Assembly: GCA_963725655.1 (NCBI GenBank)
Contig: CAVRYY010000003.1
Location: forward strand, 868,001 to 932,000
Length of the DNA: 64,000 nt
Reading direction: 5' to 3'
Source of the DNA: CAVRXT01 sp963725655
Lineage (GTDB): Bacteria > Acidobacteriota > Terriglobia > Acidiferrales > UBA7541
Each line of letters begins with the position of its first letter. Position 1 is the first letter of the stretch. Made by a program: the position numbers and the translations under genes. The notes below the pieces were generated by a model, which did no database searches, was not told where the DNA came from, and was given only the letters and a program-made list of their open reading frames with translations. Shown piece by piece: positions 1-7,896 of this stretch.

Positions 1-1
1 A

Positions 2-811
2 ATCGCGGTGGAAAACAATTACGAAATATTGATCACCTCCACCGGCAAGGACCCTAAGCGCATGGCTCACTCGGTGCGGCGCATGATCGAACGCCGGGTG
101 GAAGGCGTGGCAGTGGTTACGTTTGGTATGGAAGAAGGGTTGTTCGACGATCTGATATTCCGCAACGTTCCCCTGGTATTTATCGACGTCGGTCCGCAAC
201 TGCCGCGTATCAGCAACATCCGCATCGATTACCTGCAGGGACTGCGCCAGGCCGTCCAGCACCTCGCCGCGCTGCGCCACGAACGCATCGCCTTCATCTC
301 CGGTCCGCTGTCGCTGAAATCCGCGGCGGCCCGCCAGCACGCATTCTTGCAGTCCATGGAAGAGATCGGTCTGGTGGTCGAACCGGAATGCCTGGTGGAA
401 GGTACGCACACGTTGGAAGGCGGTATGGAGGCCATGGAAAAGCTTCTGGAACTGCATCGCCCGCCGACCGCGGTGATTTGCTCGAACGACATGACTGGCA
501 TCGGCGTCATGCGCAAAAGCTACGAAGTGGGCATCCAGATTCCGCGGGATTTTTCAGTAGTGGGCTTCGACGACATCAAGCTGGCGCAGTTCGTCACCCC
601 GCCGCTGACCACCGTGCGCATGTCGCAGAGCGAAATCGCGCGCCTGGCCTTCACCGCATTGATCACCGAGGTGCGGCGGAAAACACCCTTGCCCGACGGC
701 AGCGAATACCTCTTGCACACCGAGCTGGTATTGCGGAATTCCACCGCACTGGCGCCCGAATCGCTGGCTCGCGGCTTGAAGAAAACAGCTCCGCCCTCCC
801 GAAAATCCTGA
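2..811 (+). CDS. LacI/GalR-type transcriptional regulator, C-terminal part (5' end outside window)
   Basis: The reading frame is open to the window edge, so only the ligand-binding part is present (about 269 residues); a GTG at 8 is probably internal. The protein has the periplasmic-binding-protein-like fold of LacI regulators: a region on clearing hits against a foreign DNA-binding half is missing, but the stretches FISGP, TAVICSNDMTGIGVM and VVGFDDIKLAQFVTPPLTTV are the classic sugar-sensor segments, the last being the effector-domain signature. It would bind a small sugar-like effector and modulate an upstream HTH head that lies outside the window. The regulated operon is not visible. The last 25 residues are basic and unstructured. 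Confidence 0.85.
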   Translation: MAVENNYEILITSTGKDPKRMAHSVRRMIERRVEGVAVVTFGMEEGLFDDLIFRNVPLVFIDVGPQLPRISNIRIDYLQGLRQAVQHLAALRHERIAFISGPLSLKSAAARQHAFLQSMEEIGLVVEPECLVEGTHTLEGGMEAMEKLLELHRPPTAVICSNDMTGIGVMRKSYEVGIQIPRDFSVVGFDDIKLAQFVTPPLTTVRMSQSEIARLAFTALITEVRRKTPLPDGSEYLLHTELVLRNSTALAPESLARGLKKTAPPSRKS

Positions 812-905
812 ACTTTGGCCGCCTGGGCGGCGGCTAAGGCCCCTCTGAAAGCCAGTTTCGCCTGCAGGCAGCCGCGCCGCGGGGGAACCGCGAAACGGCA
901 CTGCC

Positions 906-1250
906 TCATCGGAAGCCGGCGAGTGCGCTTCGTTCGTCGGAATAAATATCGAATACGGTGTAGAGCTTGGTGATCTGCAGCAGGTCGTGGACGCGGCGGG
1001 TGAGATTCAGCAGTTTGAGTTCTCCGTTGCCGGCGCGGGAAGTGGTAAACGCGCTCACCAACTCGCCGATTCCGGAGCTGTCGATATAATCCACATCTTC
1101 GAGGTTCAGGATCACCTTCAGTTGGCCGGTCCGGGTGAGGTCGCGCAACATTTCCCGGAGCGTCGCGCTTCCATCTCCCAAGGTGATGCGGCCGCTTAGA
1201 TCGACGATCGTGATGTCACCCACTTGGCGCGGCGTTCCTTGCAGCTTCAT
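906..1250 (-). CDS. STAS-domain anti-sigma factor antagonist (RsbV/SpoIIAA-like)
   Basis: A 114-residue single STAS domain. The phosphorylation loop reads DYIDSSGIGELV, with the serine pair where SpoIIAA/RsbV proteins are phosphorylated by their HATPase partner. Start chosen at ATG 1250 because GAGGGGAGA lies 8 nt upstream; the longer frame has no ribosome site. It lies 74 bp downstream of, and on the same strand as, an RsbW-like kinase gene, so the two probably form a partner-switch pair that controls a sigma factor or another effector. No sigma factor gene is adjacent, so the target is unknown. Confidence 0.9.
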   Translation of the reverse strand: MKLQGTPRQVGDITIVDLSGRITLGDGSATLREMLRDLTRTGQLKVILNLEDVDYIDSSGIGELVSAFTTSRAGNGELKLLNLTRRVHDLLQITKLYTVFDIYSDERSALAGFR

Positions 1251-1324
1251 AGCAGCAATCTCCCCTCTTCGATTACGGTGCAGGCGCAGGCGCAACACCG
1301 GCGTATGGCCGGCCCGACCCCAGC

Positions 1325-1768
1325 TTAATTCTTGGGCGCTACTTTAGCGGGATAGTTCTTAGCCATCACCAATTCGGCTCCGCCCGTTTCCCCGCGCTGT
1401 ACTTTGAATTCATCCATGAAAGACTTCATCAAGAAAAGCCCGCGGCCCGACGTGCGCATCAGGTTCTCTTCGGCCAGCGGATCGGGTACTTCGCCCATAT
1501 CGAACCCGTCGCCCTGGTCGATGATCCGGATGACCATTCTTTTTTCTTCCAGCTCGACCTTCAGAAAAAGCTTGCGGCCACGGTCCTGCTGATTCCCATA
1601 ATTATACGCGTTGATCACGCCTTCGCGCACCGACATGCCGATCTTATGCAGGTCTTCTTCGTCGAAGCCGGCGGCTTCGGCCACGCGCATGACGATGCTC
1701 TCAGCCAAGTCCACGCTGTCCAGCACAGTCTCGAGCGTTACTTCGATTCGTTTGGGTTCGGACGGCAT
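1325..1768 (-). CDS. RsbW-like anti-sigma regulatory factor (HATPase serine kinase)
   Basis: A 147-residue GHKL/HATPase_c domain. The N-box region reads GMSVREGVINAYNYGN, the G1 box is DQGDGFD, and the glycine-rich G2 segment is TSGRGLFLMKSFMD. This is the architecture of RsbW/SpoIIAB and bacterial Ser/Thr switch kinases, which phosphorylate a STAS antagonist and bind a sigma factor. The STAS gene follows directly. ATG 1768 is preferred; a TTG at 1792 would add eight residues and neither has a strong Shine-Dalgarno site. The sigma partner is not visible nearby. Confidence 0.88.
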   Translation of the reverse strand: MPSEPKRIEVTLETVLDSVDLAESIVMRVAEAAGFDEEDLHKIGMSVREGVINAYNYGNQQDRGRKLFLKVELEEKRMVIRIIDQGDGFDMGEVPDPLAEENLMRTSGRGLFLMKSFMDEFKVQRGETGGAELVMAKNYPAKVAPKN

Positions 1769-2074
1769 ATTTGACCGAATGAGCCTCGCCAATTGGCAAA
1801 AGAGTCCTGTATCCGTAGCACAGCGCCTCCACCGAAGTCAACGTTCCATCCCGGCACACCTCGGTGCACGGGTGTCCGCCGGTCGGCATCGGCACCCACT
1901 GTTTCGACGCAGTTGGGCGCGAAAACGGTTCCGTCCACGGCGTCTTTTCTAGTGGCATCTTAAGCAATTTTGGGGCCTCGCCGCCAGGGACGGCAGCGAC
2001 TAGGAAATTAGGCGTATCTGATCTTGCCGCTCCACTCACTTCCCGGCGTGGCGACTAGGCGGGTGCCGATTGGT

Positions 2075-3616
2075 TTACGCCCAGTAGGTGCGGTCGAGCG
2101 TGCGGTATTGAATGGCTTCGCTCAAATGGCGCGGCACGATTCCGGGGGAGTCGTCCAGGTCGGCGATAGTGCGGGCAACCTTCAGGATGCGGTCGTGTGC
2201 GCGCGCCGAGAGATTCAAGCGTTGGATCGCGGTTTCCAGCAGCTTTTCGCCCTCGGCGGAAATTTCGCACACTTTCCGCAGCAGCCGCGCCGGCATCTGC
2301 GCGTTGGAGTACACCTTTTTTTCGCCGGAGTAACGCTGGAGTTGGACGTTGCGTGCCCGCAGGACCCGCTCGCGAACCGCCGCGGAGGGTTCCACATCGC
2401 CGTTGGCTCGCAGCTCCTTGTATTTCACCGCGGGCACCTCGATGTGGATATCGATGCGGTCCAGCAGCGGACCGGAAATCTTCGAGACGTAGCGCTGGAT
2501 CTGCGGCGGCGAGCAGTGGCACTCGCGCGAGACATCTCCAAAAAATCCGCAGGGACAAGGATTCATGGCTGCCGCCAGCATGAATCGCGCCGGGAAGGTG
2601 ACCGAAAGAGCTGCGCGGGCAATGGTGACGAAGTCATCTTCCAAAGGCTGGCGCATCACTTCCAGCACGTTGCGCTGAAATTCCGGCAACTCGTCGAGGA
2701 ACAACACGCCGTTGTGCCCGAGCGAAACTTCGCCGGGTCGAGGGATCACCCCTCCGCCGATCAAGCCCGCGTCGCTGATGGTGTGGTGGGGCGAACGGAA
2801 CGGCCGCGTGCCCACCAGTCCGCGCTTTTCCTCAAGCATCCCGGCCACGCTATGAATGCGGGTGGTCTCGATCGCCTCATTCAGTGACATCGGCGGCAGA
2901 ATGGTGGGAATCCGCTTGGCGAGCATGGTCTTGCCGGCGCCCGGCGGACCGATCAGCAGAATGTTGTGACCACCGGCGCAAGCCACTTCCAGCGCGCGCT
3001 TGGCCGCGATCTGCCCCCGGACGTCCTTCAGGTCTACCGCGTATTGCCCGGCATCGACGAGCATTTGGTCGGTTTGCACGGTGATGCGTTGAAACGATTC
3101 GGGAGCGTTGATCAGGTCAATCGCCTGCGGCAGCGACCGTACCGAAAAGACGTTCACCCCTTCCACCACCGCGGCTTCCCGCGCGTTAGCTTCCGGAACT
3201 ACCAAATTCGGAATACCGCGCTCGCGTGCCGCTAGCGCCGCAGATAGGGCGCCGCGCACCGAACGCAGGCCTCCGTCCAACGACAGCTCTCCCAGGAAAA
3301 CGTGCGAATTGAGTATTTTGCCGAAGAAAGTCCCTTGGCAGCCCAGCAGCCCGAGCGCCATCGGCAGGTCGAAGGCAGACCCCTCCTTCCGGATGTCCGC
3401 TGGCGCCAAATTGACGGTGACGTTGTACCCGGCCGGAAAATCGAAGCCGCAATTTTTCACCGCGGACCGAACCCGTTCGCGGCTTTCTTTTACGGCGTTG
3501 TCCGGGAGGCCGACAACGTTGAAGAATCCGTTGGAGCCAGGAGTCACATCCACTTCGACGTCTACCAGAAAGGCATCGATGCCGTAAACGGCAGCGCTAA
3601 AGCTCTTGAAGAGCAT
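2075..3616 (-). CDS. comM: YifB/ComM family Mg-chelatase-like AAA+ ATPase
   Basis: At 513 residues this is the usual length for YifB/ComM. The N-terminal Lon-protease-like domain (1-170) is followed by an AAA+ module with Walker A GPPGAGKT at 223-230, Walker B GVLFLDELPEF near 305 and the family-specific NPCPCGFFGD segment near 352; the Mg_chelatase C domain ends the protein. In Vibrio and Haemophilus ComM is a hexameric helicase that promotes branch migration of donor DNA during natural transformation. No other competence gene is in the window. The gene is monocistronic here, flanked by gaps of 280-340 bp. Confidence 0.93.
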   Translation of the reverse strand: MLFKSFSAAVYGIDAFLVDVEVDVTPGSNGFFNVVGLPDNAVKESRERVRSAVKNCGFDFPAGYNVTVNLAPADIRKEGSAFDLPMALGLLGCQGTFFGKILNSHVFLGELSLDGGLRSVRGALSAALAARERGIPNLVVPEANAREAAVVEGVNVFSVRSLPQAIDLINAPESFQRITVQTDQMLVDAGQYAVDLKDVRGQIAAKRALEVACAGGHNILLIGPPGAGKTMLAKRIPTILPPMSLNEAIETTRIHSVAGMLEEKRGLVGTRPFRSPHHTISDAGLIGGGVIPRPGEVSLGHNGVLFLDELPEFQRNVLEVMRQPLEDDFVTIARAALSVTFPARFMLAAAMNPCPCGFFGDVSRECHCSPPQIQRYVSKISGPLLDRIDIHIEVPAVKYKELRANGDVEPSAAVRERVLRARNVQLQRYSGEKKVYSNAQMPARLLRKVCEISAEGEKLLETAIQRLNLSARAHDRILKVARTIADLDDSPGIVPRHLSEAIQYRTLDRTYWA

Positions 3617-3960
3617 TCCGTTGGAGAAGGTCCATGGTCTCTGCGCCGACCATAGCTCAAAAAAAGCGGCTGCGCGATCCGGTATTCTTCGTAGGTAGAA
3701 ACCCGGTTCGGGCTTTTCGCAGTTGAACGCACCCTCATTCTCTCACGTTCGCGACCCGCTACTAGTACTCGAGCGAGCCTCCCCTCGCTGAGAGACCCAC
3801 GCGAAGTGCATGCCGCCACCCACTTTCGAACGATGAATCGTTCCGATCCCGAAATAGCTCCTAATCCACAGGGCCCATAGTTTCAAGGTGAGACAGGTGC
3901 TCGACGTTGCTCCTATGTGCTAATCTATTCCGTAAGTTGCCAGCGATTGAGGTACCGCAG
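3617..3960. other. Intergenic region between comM and the TPR gene
   Basis: A 344-bp divergent gap that must hold promoters for comM (leftward) and the TPR gene (rightward). No convincing -35/-10 pair, riboswitch or repeat stood out. The short frames here lack family resemblance and ribosome sites. Confidence 0.5.
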
Positions 3961-5343
3961 ATGCGGCAATTCGGCCGGTTCCGGCGCACGCAGGCCGTGG
4001 CCGTGGTGTTGGCCGCGACGATTGCATTGTTGACACCGGGGCGGCTGCACGCCCAGACAACGCCAGCGCAAACCCCGCCCTCCTCCGAAGCACGCGAGCG
4101 CAATATCCAGGGTCACGAGCTCTACCTGAAACAGCAATACAACCAAGCCATCGCTATGTTCCAGCAGGCCCTCCAGATCCAACCGGACTTCGCCGAGGCT
4201 ATGGGCAACATGGCCCTCGCTCTGGATGCGAGCGGCAAGGACGATGAAGCTATCGCCTATCTTCAGAAAGCGATCGCCATCCGCCCGAATGACTCGATCC
4301 TGCACAGCAACCTCGGCCTGGCGCTTTTCCATCAGGGGAAATACGAAGAGTCCAGCGCGGAGTATCGCAAAGCCCTCGATCTGCGCCCCGATTTTCCTGA
4401 GGCCTACAACGGCCTGGGCGCCTCGCTCTATGACATGGGAAAAGTGCCGGAGGCGATTAGCGCCTACGGCCAGGCCATCGGCCTGCGTCCCGGCTATTTC
4501 GACGCGCTGAACAACATGGCCGCGGCCCTCGATTCGCAAGGCCGCGCCAAGGAGGCGATTCCCCTGTTCGAGCGCGCCCTGAAAGCCAAACCCGATTCCC
4601 CCGAGATTCTGGAGAACTACGCGCACGCGCTGGAGGCATCCGGGCGCAGCGACGACGCCATCGCCGCTTACACCATTCTGGCCACCCAGAATCCCAATGG
4701 CTACCAGGCATGGGCGCGCCTGGGAAAGTTGTACGCCGGCCAGCGCCGCTACCCCGAAGCCGTTTCCTGCTTCCAGAAAAGTCTGCAGGCCCTGCCGCAG
4801 CAGCCCGAAGTGGTTTTCAATCTGGGTTTGGCGTTTGCCGACGAGCGAAAGTTCGATGATGCCATTCAGACGTTTCAGAAGGGCTTGGAGATGCGGCCCA
4901 ACGATCCTAGCGGCCTCTATTGCCTGGGTAACGCTTACTACGGCGAAAAGAGCTACGACAAGGCCGTCGAATCCTTTCAGGCCGCGCTGGTCCAGAAATC
5001 CGATTTCCCCGAAGCGCTGGCCGCTCTCGGCGCCGCGCAATTCGCCCAGGGAAACATGAGCGGCGCCGTCGCCACCTACCAGAAAGCCATCGAGCTTCGC
5101 CCCAATGACGCGGATGCCCGCTTCAACCTGGGTAACGCCTACTATGCCAGCCGCAATTTTTCTGCCGCCGCCGATAGTTATCGGGCAGCGGTTCAAGACC
5201 GGCCCAATTTCGCCCGCGCCCATTACAATCTGGGCATGGCGCTCGTCCGCCAGAAGGATCGCAAAGGCGCCAAAGCGGAATTCGAACAGGCCCACCGCCT
5301 GGATCCGAATATGCCGGAGTCTCCAGATACGAGCGAGCGCTAG
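3961..5343 (+). CDS. Secreted tetratricopeptide-repeat protein
   Basis: A 460-residue protein with a signal peptide (RRTQAVAVVLAATIALL, cleavage near LHA-QT) followed by about eleven TPR units from residue 45 to the end. Each has the A-x-x-N/L-G-x-A-x-Y and P-pattern, for example AMGNMALALDASGKDDEAI and DARFNLGNAYYASRNF. ATG 3961 is chosen because the signal peptide begins there and GAGG lies 11 nt upstream; an in-frame upstream start would bury it. TPR arrays are protein-binding scaffolds; in the periplasm they often serve envelope assembly. No partner can be named. The repeats create a long open antisense frame, which is not a gene. Confidence 0.88.
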   Translation: MRQFGRFRRTQAVAVVLAATIALLTPGRLHAQTTPAQTPPSSEARERNIQGHELYLKQQYNQAIAMFQQALQIQPDFAEAMGNMALALDASGKDDEAIAYLQKAIAIRPNDSILHSNLGLALFHQGKYEESSAEYRKALDLRPDFPEAYNGLGASLYDMGKVPEAISAYGQAIGLRPGYFDALNNMAAALDSQGRAKEAIPLFERALKAKPDSPEILENYAHALEASGRSDDAIAAYTILATQNPNGYQAWARLGKLYAGQRRYPEAVSCFQKSLQALPQQPEVVFNLGLAFADERKFDDAIQTFQKGLEMRPNDPSGLYCLGNAYYGEKSYDKAVESFQAALVQKSDFPEALAALGAAQFAQGNMSGAVATYQKAIELRPNDADARFNLGNAYYASRNFSAAADSYRAAVQDRPNFARAHYNLGMALVRQKDRKGAKAEFEQAHRLDPNMPESPDTSER

Positions 5344-5542
5344 CACACCGGCTCGCCGAAAGAAATCACCGCCTTCCTGGTGAGCACTCCAACGCGATTG
5401 TTCCCGGGCCGCAGTTTTCCACCGTCCCTCCCCATCCGCCCGGCCCTTTCTTTTGGTGCCCATTTACTTGTGGACCCGGGCGCTTTATTCTTGCGGCGAC
5501 CCTCGATCCGCCTTTCGCACTTAGCGTTTTGGAGGATGTGCC

Positions 5543-6124
5543 ATGGCGCTTGCCGCCCTCGTGATCTTTGTGATGCTCGCCGTCGTAGTGGTTCTCGTGC
5601 TGATCGTGATGTACAACGGCTTGGCCAGTCTGCGCGTGCAGTGCGACAACGCCTGGGCGGACATCGACGTCCAGCTCAAGCGCCGCTACGATTTGATTCC
5701 CAATCTGGTGGAGACCGTGAAGGGCTACGCCGGTCACGAACGCGAAACGCTTGAGGGCGTAGTGGCTGCTCGCAACCAGGCGATGTCTACCACCACGCCC
5801 GCCGCGAAAGCCGAAGCCGAAGGCTTGCTGACCCAGTCGCTGCGCCAGGTGTTTGCCCTCGCCGAAGCGTATCCCCAGCTTCGCGCCGTGGAGAGCTTCA
5901 CGCAGTTGCAGGGAACCCTGAACCAGATTGAAGACACCATCCAGAATGCCCGCCGCTACTACAACGCGGTAGTGCGCGATCTGAATACCAAGATCGCCGT
6001 CTTCCCCTCGAACATCATCGCCGGAATGTTCGGCTTCAAAGCCCGCGAGTTTTTCGAGATTTCGGCTCCGGCGGAAAGGGAAGCGCCCAAGGTTAGCTTC
6101 GGTGGCGCCAGTGCCGCGCAATAA
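5543..6124 (+). CDS. lemA: LemA family membrane protein
   Basis: A 193-residue LemA protein with one N-terminal membrane segment (about residues 2-23) and the family signature YNGLASLRVQCDNAWADIDV then QLKRRYDLIPNLVETVKGY. The rest is predicted helical, outside the membrane. Start ATG has GGAGG 7 nt upstream. It is followed immediately by the DUF2207 gene, a pairing seen in many bacteria. The function of LemA is not settled; links to envelope stress and surface presentation have been suggested. The tail ends FGGASAAQ. Confidence 0.93.
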   Translation: MALAALVIFVMLAVVVVLVLIVMYNGLASLRVQCDNAWADIDVQLKRRYDLIPNLVETVKGYAGHERETLEGVVAARNQAMSTTTPAAKAEAEGLLTQSLRQVFALAEAYPQLRAVESFTQLQGTLNQIEDTIQNARRYYNAVVRDLNTKIAVFPSNIIAGMFGFKAREFFEISAPAEREAPKVSFGGASAAQ

Positions 6125-6140
6125 ACGCCGCACCACCGCG

Positions 6141-7859
6141 ATGACCATTCGGTTCGCGATTGTCTGTTGCCTGCTCGCTTGGGTGGCCGCGCTTCCGGCC
6201 TCCGCGCGCGAGCTCACCATCAATAGTTTCCACGCCGAAGTGGACGTGCGTCCCGATGCCACGCTGGACGTCACCGAGACCATCGAGGCGCACTTTTCCG
6301 GCGAGTGGCACGGTCTCTATCGCACCATTCCCGTGGAATACCGCACGCCGCAGGGTCTGAACTACACGCTCTTTCTAAAAGTTCTGAGCGTTGCCGACGA
6401 CAACGGCAATCCCCTGAAATACGAAGTCTCTACCCAGAACGGTTACGAGAAATTCAAAATCTACGTTCCGGACGCGGTGAACGCCACTCGGACCGTTGTT
6501 CTGCACTACAGCGTGCGCGACGGTTTGCGTTTCTTCGACGATCACGACGAACTCTATTGGAATCTCACCGGCGACGAATGGGACGTCCCGATCCGCCAGG
6601 CCTCCGGGCAAATCATTCTGCCGTCAGGCGTCACCGGAATTCGCACCCTGGCTTTTACCGGCGCGCGCGGATCACGAGACGCTGAAGCTGACGTAACCAC
6701 TGCCGGCAACGAAGTTAACGTAGTGATGCGCCGCGGCTTGATGTTCCACGAAGGATTGACTCTGGTGGTTGGTTGGGACAAGGGATTCGTGCGGCCGCCG
6801 TCGCCGAGCGACAAATTCTGGCTGCTGATCGAAAGCAATTGGCCTTTCGGGATTCCGTTCCTGGCTTTTCTGGCTATGTTCTACGTGTGGTGGACCCGCG
6901 GCCGCGATCCCCAGCGCCAAGCCATTGCCGTGCAATACGAGCCTCCCGACAAATTGACTCCCGGCGAATGCGGCACGCTGGTGGATAACGAAGCGGCCAT
7001 GCGCGATATCACCGCAACGCTGGTAGACCTGGCGGTGAAGGGCTACATCACCATCGAAGAAAAAGACGAATCGCACATGATGGGCCTGTCGCACACAAAG
7101 AATTATCTCTTTCATCTGAAAAAGCCTGCCGCCCAATGGATCGGCGCCCGCCCCCACGAAATCGAAATGCTCTCCGCTCTCTTTGATTCCGGAAGCATCG
7201 ACGTCGTTAGCCTCGCCGATCTCCAGAACCACTTCTACACGCACTTGCCGGCGATTCGCGACCGCATCTTCGATGCGTTGGTGCTCGATAACTACTATCT
7301 GCATCGCCCGGACCAGGTCCGGCAGACCTATATCGGAATCGGATTCGTCACCGGCGTGATGCTCGCGGTGATCGGCGCCTTCGCTGCGAACCACACCGGC
7401 ATGGCGCCCTTCCCATGGATTATTTCCGGCATCGTCAGTGGCGCGGTGATCTGCGCATTTGCCTTCGTGATGCCGGCGCGAACCGTTGCTGGCGCGCGCA
7501 CGCTCGAAAAGGTGCTGGGCTTTGAGGATTTTCTGGCGCACGTCGAGAGCGACCGCTTCGCGCGAGTGATCAAGACGCCCGAAATGTTCGAAAAGTTTCT
7601 GCCCTACGCCATGGCCCTGCGCGTGGAATCGAAATGGGTGCAGGCATTCGCAAAGATCGTCACCACCCCGCCGAATTGGTACCAGGGCGGGTACCCCGGC
7701 GCCTACAACGCGATTTTCCTGGTCAACAGCCTGAACATGATGTCGTCGCACGCCAGTTCGGTGATGTCTTCAGCCCCGCGCAGTTCCGGCGGCTCCGGAT
7801 TCGGCGGCGGTGGCGGCGCGGGCGGCGGATTTGGTGGTGGCGGCGGAGGAGGATTCTAG
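6141..7859 (+). CDS. DUF2207 (YciQ-like) membrane protein
   Basis: A 572-residue protein with a signal peptide (IRFAIVCCLLAWVAALPASA), an extracytoplasmic DUF2207 beta-rich domain (25-220), a membrane span near FLAFLAMFYVWW, a cytoplasmic stretch, two further spans (GIGFVTGVMLAVIGAF and IISGIVSGAVICAFAFV) and a glycine-rich tail. GTG 6102 would overlap lemA and precede the signal peptide, so ATG 6141, 17 bp after lemA, is preferred. LemA and DUF2207 genes are commonly co-transcribed. Function unknown; an envelope role is inferred only from topology. Confidence 0.9.
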   Translation: MTIRFAIVCCLLAWVAALPASARELTINSFHAEVDVRPDATLDVTETIEAHFSGEWHGLYRTIPVEYRTPQGLNYTLFLKVLSVADDNGNPLKYEVSTQNGYEKFKIYVPDAVNATRTVVLHYSVRDGLRFFDDHDELYWNLTGDEWDVPIRQASGQIILPSGVTGIRTLAFTGARGSRDAEADVTTAGNEVNVVMRRGLMFHEGLTLVVGWDKGFVRPPSPSDKFWLLIESNWPFGIPFLAFLAMFYVWWTRGRDPQRQAIAVQYEPPDKLTPGECGTLVDNEAAMRDITATLVDLAVKGYITIEEKDESHMMGLSHTKNYLFHLKKPAAQWIGARPHEIEMLSALFDSGSIDVVSLADLQNHFYTHLPAIRDRIFDALVLDNYYLHRPDQVRQTYIGIGFVTGVMLAVIGAFAANHTGMAPFPWIISGIVSGAVICAFAFVMPARTVAGARTLEKVLGFEDFLAHVESDRFARVIKTPEMFEKFLPYAMALRVESKWVQAFAKIVTTPPNWYQGGYPGAYNAIFLVNSLNMMSSHASSVMSSAPRSSGGSGFGGGGGAGGGFGGGGGGGF

Positions 7860-7877
7860 CGCCGGCGCCGTGCTGGC

Positions 7878-7896
7878 AGCGCCTTTGGGCGCTTTT
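7878..7896 (+). terminator. Intrinsic terminator after the lemA-DUF2207 operon
   Basis: Stem AGCGCC/GGCGCT with a 4-nt loop followed by TTTT, beginning 19 bp after the DUF2207 stop. It overlaps the stop of the convergent ClC gene by one or two bases. Confidence 0.6.

Noticed and set aside
1701..2039. Small minus-strand frames between the HATPase gene and comM
   Set aside because: No family, overlap with the HATPase start, and no Shine-Dalgarno site.
2024..2887. A 287-residue plus-strand frame inside comM
   Set aside because: Antisense to the conserved AAA+ domain, His/Arg-rich composition, no ribosome site, no family features.
3925..5463. A 512-residue open frame on the minus strand opposite the TPR gene
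   Set aside because: It mirrors the TPR repeats, has no recognisable domain and is a by-product of the GC-rich repetitive codons. The sense frame has a signal peptide and clear TPR units.
6672..7751. A 359-residue minus-strand frame opposite DUF2207
   Set aside because: Composition typical of antisense shadows in GC-rich DNA; the sense gene has signal peptide and membrane spans.
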